13,087 nt of DNA, from NCBI GenBank assembly GCA_031546715.1, contig JAVBKA010000065.1:1-13087 (forward strand). The letters are read 5' to 3'. Made by a program: the position numbers and the translations under genes. Origin of the DNA: JAVBKA01 sp031546715 (GTDB lineage: Bacteria; Bacillota; Clostridia; Oscillospirales; UBA929). Shown here piece by piece: positions 5,854-11,503 of this stretch; positions within the stretch are counted from its first letter, which is position 1, and each line of letters opens with the position of its first letter. The notes below the pieces were generated by a model, which was given only the letters and a program-made list of their open reading frames with translations, was not told the origin of the DNA and ran no database searches.

Positions 5854-6974
5854 AACTTCCAAAGCTGAAAAGCTCAGCGAAGCTGGCGCTTTTTTCAACC
5901 GCGATGATGCTGGTTGCAATGAGCATCATCTACGCCTCGATGTACTACTCCTTCAACCAGCGGCTGCATGCCATACAAGAAACCCTCTCTGCTGGAACTG
6001 GGGAGACCACCATCCAGAATATCGGCGGCATGTCCTTTGAGGCGATTATCGTTCCGCTTCTGATGGTCGTACTGTTTTCTTTTCTAATCAGCTCCCTAAT
6101 CATTGACAGGGTGCTAAACCCAGTCAGGGTCATGATAGAAAAGGTTAAGTCTATAGGCGATAAGAATTTCAAGAGTAAAATTTTTATTGACTCTGCGGAG
6201 GACGAGCTTCGGGAATACGCCTATGCGTTTAACACTATGACATCTAAAATCAATGAGTATGTTGAGAAGCAAAAGCGGTTTATTTCGGACGCATCCCATG
6301 AGCTGGTGACGCCCATAACGGTCATCGCAGGTCATGCGGACATGTTGCTTCGATGGGGTAAGGAAAATAGAACCACGCTGGATTCAGGACTTGGCACCAT
6401 CAGAACCGAAGCCTTGGCAATGAACCAGCTCATTGAAAATCTTTTGTTTTTGGCACGTACTGACAATGGCAAAATACAGTATGAGATGAAAAGGGTTGAT
6501 TTGCCCTCTTTGCTGGACGAATCCGCGCAGGAACAGCGGCTCCTCCATCCCGATTTTTCTATAAATTTTTCTGGTAGTAAGCCCCTTTTCGTTTTGGCGG
6601 ACGCCGCCGCACTTAGGCAGGTTATACGCATCATATGTGCTAACAGCGTGAAGTACAGCATGGATACAAAAGCGATTACCATCCATGGGATGCAAGAAGA
6701 GCAGATGGCGGTCATTCGTATTACAGACCAGGGCATCGGTATTGACTCGGGGATAATAAACAGAATTTTTGAGCGGTTTTTCAGAGTAGACGATTCCCGA
6801 ACCAAGGAAACTGGCGGAACTGGCTTGGGACTTGCCATTGCAAAAGAGATAATCGAAGCCCACTACGGGGTTATTACAGCTCGCAGCGTTGTTAACGAAG
6901 GCACGACAATCGAGATTAGCCTAAGAATTACTTCTTCATCAGATCTTCATGACGTTCCCATGACTTATTCATGA
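5850..6974 (+). CDS. Membrane sensor histidine kinase (HisKA)
   Basis: This 374-residue kinase is translationally coupled to the response regulator through an ATGA overlap. Membrane segments lie at about 12-33 and 64-86, enclosing a short extracytoplasmic loop of about 30 residues, too small for a classic ligand-binding domain. A HAMP-like linker (87-140) leads to the HisKA box FISDASHELVTP with phospho-histidine H150. The catalytic domain shows an N-box around N265 (CANSVKYS), G1 DQGIGID (293-299), F-box FERFFRVDD and G2 GGTGLGLAI (322-330). The H-box has Val where most kinases have Arg or Lys (HELRTP), a small departure that may affect partner specificity. The short loop resembles intramembrane-sensing kinases that respond to envelope stress, which would fit the VanW/D-aminopeptidase context; that part is inference. 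Confidence 0.95.
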   Translation: MKLPKLKSSAKLALFSTAMMLVAMSIIYASMYYSFNQRLHAIQETLSAGTGETTIQNIGGMSFEAIIVPLLMVVLFSFLISSLIIDRVLNPVRVMIEKVKSIGDKNFKSKIFIDSAEDELREYAYAFNTMTSKINEYVEKQKRFISDASHELVTPITVIAGHADMLLRWGKENRTTLDSGLGTIRTEALAMNQLIENLLFLARTDNGKIQYEMKRVDLPSLLDESAQEQRLLHPDFSINFSGSKPLFVLADAAALRQVIRIICANSVKYSMDTKAITIHGMQEEQMAVIRITDQGIGIDSGIINRIFERFFRVDDSRTKETGGTGLGLAIAKEIIEAHYGVITARSVVNEGTTIEISLRITSSSDLHDVPMTYS

Positions 6975-7004
6975 GGGATGCTTATAATTAAGACATAATA
7001 CTGA

Positions 7005-7148
7005 TCTCAAATAAAAACTGGACATCTTTTCGGTCTTTAAGTCTTCCTACTGCGTTGTCGTCAATCGCCATGCATTAAGCATGGCTCAATCCTCCGCCTT
7101 GCAGGAAACCTTAAATCCTTGAAAATCTTGTCTCAATTTTATCTGAGA
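7005..7148. mobile_element. MITE-like palindromic element, 144 bp
   Basis: The two ends are inverted copies: TCTCAAATAAAA (7005-7016) and TTTTATCTGAGA (7137-7148), one mismatch in 12. Pairing continues inward with small gaps (GACATC-TTTTC against GAAAATCTTGTC; CTTTAAG against CTTAAA; CTGC 7050-7053 against GCAG 7101-7104) to a central hairpin GCCATGC/GCATGGC (7067-7073, 7079-7085) whose centre coincides with the centre of the ends. It has no coding capacity. This is the form of a non-autonomous MITE or a large palindromic extragenic repeat. I see no clear target duplication. Confidence 0.65.
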
Positions 7149-7177
7149 ATAGTATAAATTATTTTTGGAGGATTAAT

Positions 7178-7738
7178 ATGTATATTATCGGAGTAGTAGT
7201 TTTCGTGTTCGGCGTATGCTTGTCCATGTTTTTTAAGCACATTCCATTGGGAGTATTATTTAATCCGGCAGCCATTGCGCTTATTCTGTTTTCGCTGGTA
7301 GGCGTCATCGTCGCATCGTCTGGGTATAAATCATTTATTGCGGGTCTTAACGCAGTCTTTTCCAAGAAATATGTTATTGATGACGACGCGCGCCATAAAG
7401 CCGTGGGGCTATTTAGTCTTCTCTCTAAAACAGCGGTTTGTGCATCACTGCTGTGTCTTCTGGCTGGAATCATTGCCGCATTGGGAAACTCTCCAAATAT
7501 GCTCTATGCTATACCCGCCTTAGGAGCCGCCTTGGTATCTCCATTGCTTGGTCTTGTTATATGTCTGGCTGTCTTTGAGCCTGCCGTTTATATACTTAAG
7601 CACCGAAAGGTCGAATCGGCGGTCATCAAATTCTATCCAAAGCACATCAGTGATAAACTGTTGGAGTTGTGCAACCAAAACGGAATCACTGAGGAAGATA
7701 TCCTGAAAGCAACGGATATTACTCTTAAGAAGGACTGA
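7178..7738 (+). CDS. Short MotA-like integral membrane protein
   Basis: The 186-residue protein has four likely membrane segments (about 1-19, 27-48, 84-103, 111-140) and a soluble tail. Both ends of its membrane core resemble the flagellar stator protein MotA: IGVVVFVFGVCLSMFFKHIPL, then NPAAIALILF (29-38) recall MotA TM1-TM2, and LAGIIAALGN (95-104) plus ALVSPLLGLVICLAVFEPAV (118-137) recall TM3-TM4, including a TM4 proline (P135). The cytoplasmic loop between TM2 and TM3 is only about 35 residues, roughly 100 shorter than in MotA, so the charged torque-generating region is missing, and the TM3 proline is absent. No MotB-like partner is in the window. I would call it a MotA/TolQ/ExbB-superfamily-like protein of unknown function. 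GGAGG (7167-7171) sets the start; TATAAA at 7153-7158 is a possible -10. Confidence 0.6.
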   Translation: MYIIGVVVFVFGVCLSMFFKHIPLGVLFNPAAIALILFSLVGVIVASSGYKSFIAGLNAVFSKKYVIDDDARHKAVGLFSLLSKTAVCASLLCLLAGIIAALGNSPNMLYAIPALGAALVSPLLGLVICLAVFEPAVYILKHRKVESAVIKFYPKHISDKLLELCNQNGITEEDILKATDITLKKD

Positions 7739-7835
7739 CTTTTAAGTTTGTACAAAAAGCTTTTTCAACTAAATCATTTGTTCACCCAAACAGGTAGCTA
7801 GGTATGATATAGGCATACCCCTCAACACAACACAA

Positions 7836-7859
7836 AAAAACCACCTTACGGTGGTTTTT
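7836..7859. terminator. Bidirectional terminator between the MotA-like gene and rplL
   Basis: AAAAACCACC (7836-7845), loop TTAC and GGTGGTTTTT (7850-7859) make a stem flanked by A and T runs on both sides, able to stop transcripts from either strand. It serves the convergent ends of the MotA-like gene and rplL. A weaker hairpin, GGTATG/CATACC (7801-7819), lies just before it; the rest of 7739-7878 shows nothing else. Confidence 0.85.
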
Positions 7860-7878
7860 AATGCATATCAAGTATATC

Positions 7879-8259
7879 TTACTTAACTTCGACTTTTGCG
7901 CCAGCTTCTGTAAGTTTCTTCTTGATTTCTTCAGCTTCGTCCTTAGAAACAGCTTCTTTAATTGTCTTAGGTGCGCCGTCAACTAAGTCTTTAGCTTCTT
8001 TTAAGCCAAGACCTGTAAGCTCACGGACAACCTTGATGACGTTAATTTTTGCTGCGCCAGCGTCAGCAAGAATTACGTTGAACTCTGTTTGCTCTTCGAC
8101 AACTGCAGCAGGAGCAGCAGCGGCTGGGCCAGCCATCATCATAGGAGCAGCAGCAGATACGCCAAATTCTTCCTCTAATGCATTTACGAGCTCTGAGAGC
8201 TCAAGAACTGTAAGAGCTTTAACTTCTTCGATCATTTTTTCAACTTTTGCGCTTGCCAT
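7879..8259 (-). CDS. rplL: Ribosomal protein bL12 (L7/L12)
   Basis: The 126-residue product is the ribosomal stalk protein that recruits and stimulates translation GTPases; it binds as dimers to the L10 tail. The N-terminal dimerisation domain (KVEKMIEEVKALTVLELSELVNALEEEFGV, about 5-34) leads to an Ala/Pro/Met-rich flexible hinge (about 35-53, with PMMMAGPAAAAPAA) and the C-terminal domain (about 54-126) with EFNVIL, KINVIKVVRELTGLGLKEAKDLV and EAGAKVEVK. Length and sequence are standard for clostridia. AAGGAGG precedes the ATG. It lies 44 nt downstream of rplJ and is co-transcribed with it. It is followed by a terminator instead of rpoB, so here the stalk genes form a separate two-gene unit. 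Confidence 0.99.
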   Translation of the reverse strand: MASAKVEKMIEEVKALTVLELSELVNALEEEFGVSAAAPMMMAGPAAAAPAAVVEEQTEFNVILADAGAAKINVIKVVRELTGLGLKEAKDLVDGAPKTIKEAVSKDEAEEIKKKLTEAGAKVEVK

Positions 8260-8303
8260 GGTTATGTTCCTCCTTAAATAAATAGATTGACTTTCGTCAG
8301 TTA

Positions 8304-8837
8304 CTACGCACCTTTTTTCTCAGCGATTGCATTAAGAGCAATAACTAAGGAGCGCAGGTTGCCATTTAGGACGTTTACGAGACCAGTAATTGGGGCGTTG
8401 AAGCCGGCCAATACACGGGCAATAAGAACGTCTTTTGGCGGAAGCTCGGCCAAAGCAGTAACTTCTGCTGCAGATATGACATTTCCATCCACAAAACCGG
8501 CTTTAATTTTAAACTTATCGCCGGATTTTTTGGCGTACTCTGACAAAATCTTGGCAGGAGCGACCATGTCGTTTTCACTGATTGCGATAGCGGTTGTATA
8601 CGTGAGAACCTTGTTCAGCTCTCCGTAACCAACGTTATCAGCGGCACGTGATAATAAAGTGTTTTTAACGACCTTATAATCGACGCCTGCTGCACGCAAG
8701 CTGGAACGAAGCTTTGTGTCGTCGGCAACATTGATACCCTTGTAGTCAACTAAAACGCCTGAAGCGGCATTTTTAATTTGATTTGAGAGTTGTTCAACAA
8801 TTGCCTCTTTTTCTGCTAGTACTTTTGCGTTTGGCAT
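8304..8837 (-). CDS. rplJ: Ribosomal protein uL10
   Basis: The 177-residue L10 anchors L7/L12 dimers to the 50S stalk base. It starts MPNAKVLAEKEAIVEQLSNQ at ATG 8835-8837, chosen for the GGAGGTG Shine-Dalgarno; the longer open frame upstream runs through the leader hairpin and is not translated. Typical L10 features are visible: DYKGINVADDTKLRSSLRAAGVDYKVVKNTL (about 31-61), the GFVDGN and LPPKDVLIARVLAGFNAPITGLVNVLNG region (about 114-160), and a C-terminal helix (LRSLVIALNAIAEKKGA) that binds L7/L12. The length agrees with about 165-180 in Firmicutes. Expression is probably autoregulated by the L10-L12 complex acting on the leader between promoter and gene. Confidence 0.99.
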   Translation of the reverse strand: MPNAKVLAEKEAIVEQLSNQIKNAASGVLVDYKGINVADDTKLRSSLRAAGVDYKVVKNTLLSRAADNVGYGELNKVLTYTTAIAISENDMVAPAKILSEYAKKSGDKFKIKAGFVDGNVISAAEVTALAELPPKDVLIARVLAGFNAPITGLVNVLNGNLRSLVIALNAIAEKKGA

Positions 8838-8989
8838 GGTTTCACCTCCGAAAAGAAAAAATCCCCGCGTTTTCAAAACACGGAGAACACATCAAATTAA
8901 TGCCGGCCACTATTGCAGCAACACTGTATTGACGTATCCTCGGCAGGGTTTTATAGCTGTAAGCAGCTACCTGCTGTCTTTGGAACGCT
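8838..8989 (-). promoter_or_regulatory. L10 leader RNA of the rplJ-rplL operon
   Basis: The transcribed leader before rplJ carries the pattern of the Firmicutes L10 leader: AGACAGCAGG, a local AGCTG/CAGCT hairpin, a TATAAAACCCTGCCGAGG segment and the closing pair TGCCG (complement of 8941-8945) with CGGCA (complement of 8901-8905). It is the known binding site of the L10(L12)4 complex, which then favours a downstream terminator. The start of transcription should lie near 8988. Calling it this type rests on motif memory plus its position. Confidence 0.8.
8856..8886 (-). terminator. Attenuator hairpin in the L10 leader
   Basis: Read on the minus strand, TCTCCGTGTTTT (8875-8886) pairs with AAAACGCGGGGA (8862-8873) and is followed by six T (8856-8861), an intrinsic terminator located just before the rplJ Shine-Dalgarno. 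Its placement inside the leader implies regulated premature termination. Confidence 0.85.
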
Positions 8990-8994
8990 TGACT

Positions 8995-9023
8995 AGTATA
9001 CATTGAGCAACGGTGGATGTCAA
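8995..9023 (-). promoter_or_regulatory. rplJ-rplL operon promoter
   Basis: On the minus strand, a perfect -35 TTGACA (9018-9023), a 17-bp spacer and a -10 TATACT (8995-9000) form a near-consensus sigma-A promoter, as expected for a highly expressed ribosomal operon. Confidence 0.9.
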
Positions 9024-9039
9024 TAGTTTTATACCATTT

Positions 9040-9555
9040 TTATAATGATTTTGTCATATTTTTCAGAAATCCCGAGGTTGTCCTCTGTAAAAGCTTGTAC
9101 AAAAAGGCGATGAGCAAGCCTGTGGGTATGGAAATTGGTAATAAATACATTAATAATGAGTATAGGTTGGGGGATTGCATCAATAAAACGGCAACGGAGG
9201 TCTGCCCGATGTTATGCGCCGCCGCTCCTGCCATGCTGACGCCAAAGGGGGACAGAAATCGGTTTTTTTTCAGTAACTGCATGACAAACAGTGCAAGTAA
9301 TCCCCCTGTGAGGGAAAACGCTAACGCATTTAAGCCACCGAACAGTAGTGCAATCAAAACACAGCGGCTGACCAAAATCAGAAACGCAGCAGGAACTGAA
9401 AGCCAGTACAGCGCAAGCATGGTTACAAGGTTTGCAAGACCAACCTTCATGCCATAAACAGGAGCGATGGGGAACATGCCCTCAATATATGAAAGTATAA
9501 AGGCTAAGGCAATCAGCAAGCCCGAAAGAGCTAGGTTTTTAGTTTTCGATTTCAA
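9040..9555 (-). CDS. Gx transporter / heptaprenyl diphosphate synthase component I family membrane protein
   Basis: This 171-residue protein is almost entirely hydrophobic, with about five membrane segments. It carries LALSGLLIALAFILSYIEGMFPI near the N-terminus, then GMKVGLANLVTMLALYWL (about 35-52), FGGLNALAFSLTGGLLALFVM and the GVSMAGAAAHNIGQTSVAVLL segment (about 105-125). This pattern belongs to the Gx-transporter family (Pfam Hpre_diP_synt_I), related to ECF S-components; the enzyme-subunit name is historical and the substrate is not known. The start is a TTG (9553-9555) forming a TTGA overlap with the stop of the upstream NusG_II gene, so translation is coupled. The ALPHA-helical N-terminus directly follows. 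In other Firmicutes this gene pair is found with flavin/quinone-linked redox genes; none of those lies here. Confidence 0.8.
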   Translation of the reverse strand: MKSKTKNLALSGLLIALAFILSYIEGMFPIAPVYGMKVGLANLVTMLALYWLSVPAAFLILVSRCVLIALLFGGLNALAFSLTGGLLALFVMQLLKKNRFLSPFGVSMAGAAAHNIGQTSVAVLLMQSPNLYSLLMYLLPISIPTGLLIAFLYKLLQRTTSGFLKNMTKSL

Positions 9556-9908
9556 TAGAGCACCACATCCACTTCATCATCAAGCTTGCCTTCTACCTGA
9601 ACAATTACACGGTTAGGCACACAGGCGGCAACTCTTCCAGGGATGGAAAGCCAGCCGGTATGGACGCAAACTAGGTCAGGGCAGTGCGCCTCCAGAAATC
9701 GTATTTTACCGTTTTCTACTCTTAAAACAATATCACCGTCTAAAAAAGTGTAATTTTTTGCTTCTCCGCTTAAGTCAATGGTTTGAACTTGCTTACCGTC
9801 AATAGAAACAGTGGCGGAGCCTCCTTTTTCTGAGGAGAAAAAAAACATGGCAATCGCGCCTGTAAGCAGCAAAATTGCAGCTATAACCAAAATATCACCC
9901 TTGCGCAT
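9552..9908 (-). CDS. NusG domain II-containing membrane-anchored protein
   Basis: The 118-residue protein has one N-terminal membrane anchor (about 5-24) and a beta-rich domain of the NusG_II family (about 32-117), including the conserved stretch HCPDLVCVHTGWLSIPGRVAACVPNRV with C76, C81 and C96. The three cysteines and CPD..C..TG pattern are typical, and suggest redox or metal chemistry on the outer face of the membrane. It is unrelated in function to transcription factor NusG. ATG 9906-9908 is chosen for the GGAGG Shine-Dalgarno (9916-9920). It overlaps the Gx-transporter start by 4 nt. A good promoter lies at 9937-9965. NusG_II/Gx pairs appear near extracellular electron transfer or ApbE/FMN-binding genes in some Firmicutes, as I recall; here they form a stand-alone two-gene operon. 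Confidence 0.82.
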   Translation of the reverse strand: MRKGDILVIAAILLLTGAIAMFFFSSEKGGSATVSIDGKQVQTIDLSGEAKNYTFLDGDIVLRVENGKIRFLEAHCPDLVCVHTGWLSIPGRVAACVPNRVIVQVEGKLDDEVDVVLY

Positions 9909-9936
9909 CTTACCGCCTCCTATTGCGTACCGCAAA

Positions 9937-9965
9937 AGAATAGCACATTTTTACGATTATTGCAA
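9937..9965 (-). promoter_or_regulatory. Promoter of the NusG_II-Gx transporter operon
   Basis: Minus-strand -35 TTGCAA (9960-9965), 17-bp spacer and -10 TATTCT (9937-9942) with an extended TGC upstream. Just downstream, at the expected start site, TTGCG-TAC-CGCAA (9923-9935) forms a short perfect inverted repeat that could be an operator. Confidence 0.7.
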
Positions 9966-10035
9966 GTCTCAATCACGCATACCGCTAAGCACGTCCGAAT
10001 ACAATAACAAAAGAATTGCATATGGAGTGTGGGGA

Positions 10036-11409
10036 ATGAAGAATAAAGATAATGCGGTGCAGAGTGCGCTGATTCTAACGGCGGTCAACCTGTTTGCACA
10101 AATATTGGGCTTTGCGTACCGTGTTTGGCTGTCAAGACTGGTAGGACCTGTGGGGCTAGGGGTTTATCAACTGATTATGCCTGTGCATTCCGTGATAATG
10201 TCCCTATGCGTTTCTGGTCTGACGGTTGCAGTGTCAAGGCTTACGGCGACTTATTCGGCACTTGCGAACTACAAGGCAGTTCGTCAAGTGGTGCGAAACT
10301 GCATTGTGTGCTATGTATTACTGGTAATGGCGGCGTCACTGCTGATAATCCCGCTGTCAGACGCCATATCGGTGCATTTTTTAGGCGATGCCCGCACACA
10401 ATTGGGCTTGATTTTGCTCATGCCCTGTATATTACTGACAGGCTGGGAAAACGTCCACAAAAATTTCTTCTATGGGTCAAAAAACGTTATACCCCCTGCG
10501 GTTGCGGAAATTGTGGAGCAGATTTCAAGAGCCTTGGCAATTTTGGGGCTGCTGTTCTTTCTCCGTCCTGCCTACGAGGAAGCGCAGGTTGGGCTTATAG
10601 TCATGGGCATGATAATCAGCGAGGTTTTAAGTGCGGGTCTGCTAACGATGTTTTTTCACTCAAAAATGCGCAAGCTTGGTTCAGACGCTCAGCTTGAGGT
10701 GCGGACGGGTAAATATTTCACAAAGCCGCTGTTGCCCTCCATTTTGGCGATTGCAGCTCCTGTGGCGACGGCGAATGTGGCAAGTAATATGATATCCTCA
10801 ATAAACTCCATTATAATTCCTGGGCGGCTCATAACCGCAGGAATGGACCCCAAGGAATCGCTGTCTGCCTACGGTGTCGCCTTTGGGATGACAATGCCGC
10901 TGATTGCACTACCTCTTGCCTTTATAGTGTCGGTGAGCTTGGTTATGCTGCCGCGGCTTGCGGAGAACATTGCAGTTAAGAACTATAAGGCGGTTAGGTC
11001 AAAAATAAATACCACTTTGACCATTGCAACCTGTTGCGTGATTCCCATAACGGCTCTGCTAATACCCTTCGGTCAACCTGTGGCTCAAGCACTTTTTAAA
11101 AACGAAAACGCAGGGGCGTTTATGGTACCCTTGGCAATTGCAACAGTGTTTGTATGCTATGAATATGTGCTTGGAAGTATGCTAAACGGTATGGGGCTGC
11201 AAAACAAAAGCGCGGTAAATTACATAACCTCGGGGTTATTGCAATTGGTGCTTACATGGTATTTAGTTGCTATCCCTGAGCTAAGGCTTTTCGGCTATGT
11301 ACTTGCCTATGGCATCGGCAATGCCGTCGGCGCAGGTCTTTGCCTTCTCGATGTGATGAAATTTTCCCGAAAAACACTAAAGGGCGAGCGGCGAATGTTG
11401 ATATCATAA
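10036..11409 (+). CDS. SpoVB-like polysaccharide / lipid-linked precursor flippase (MOP superfamily)
   Basis: The 457-residue protein is a polytopic membrane protein with about 12-14 hydrophobic segments. Its N-terminus (LILTAVNLFAQILGFAYRVWLSRLVGPVGLGVYQL, about 11-45) is the hallmark of the PST/SpoVB branch of the MOP superfamily, where L.GF.YR..LSR..G..GLGLYQ is conserved. Later signatures include the central PAVAEIVEQISRA region and FVCYEYVLGSMLNGMGLQNKSAVNYI (about 372-397). Members flip undecaprenyl-linked sugars across the membrane; SpoVB itself acts in spore cortex formation, and some relatives in peptidoglycan or exopolysaccharide export. Length is slightly short for SpoVB (about 500). 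ATG 10036 is chosen for GGAG at 10024-10027; the frame continues upstream but would run through the opposite-strand promoter. Its own promoter is not clear; TACAAT at 10000-10005 lacks a good -35. Confidence 0.88.
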   Translation: MKNKDNAVQSALILTAVNLFAQILGFAYRVWLSRLVGPVGLGVYQLIMPVHSVIMSLCVSGLTVAVSRLTATYSALANYKAVRQVVRNCIVCYVLLVMAASLLIIPLSDAISVHFLGDARTQLGLILLMPCILLTGWENVHKNFFYGSKNVIPPAVAEIVEQISRALAILGLLFFLRPAYEEAQVGLIVMGMIISEVLSAGLLTMFFHSKMRKLGSDAQLEVRTGKYFTKPLLPSILAIAAPVATANVASNMISSINSIIIPGRLITAGMDPKESLSAYGVAFGMTMPLIALPLAFIVSVSLVMLPRLAENIAVKNYKAVRSKINTTLTIATCCVIPITALLIPFGQPVAQALFKNENAGAFMVPLAIATVFVCYEYVLGSMLNGMGLQNKSAVNYITSGLLQLVLTWYLVAIPELRLFGYVLAYGIGNAVGAGLCLLDVMKFSRKTLKGERRMLIS

Positions 11410-11419
11410 TAAGTGACAC

Positions 11420-11485
11420 AAAAAGAGGATGTATCAATAGTCTTTGGCGAACAAGATTCGACCGAGCTATTGATACATCCTTTTT
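11420..11485. terminator. Long bidirectional terminator
   Basis: GGATGTATCAATAG (11427-11440) pairs perfectly with CTATTGATACATCC (11467-11480), flanked by A5 and T5. The 26-nt interior contains its own small hairpin, GGCGAA/TTCGACC with a bulged A. It separates the convergent flippase and surface-protein genes and can stop both. Confidence 0.85.
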
Positions 11486-11503
11486 AAATAATCAAAGTTA
11501 ATA

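Noticed and set aside
7922..8281. 119-residue plus-strand frame opposite rplL
   Set aside because: Low-complexity Ser/Ala shadow of the highly biased rplL codons, with no Shine-Dalgarno.
10125..10697. 190-residue plus-strand frame inside the flippase gene
   Set aside because: Out-of-frame shadow of a gene with clear membrane-protein signatures; composition is not protein-like.
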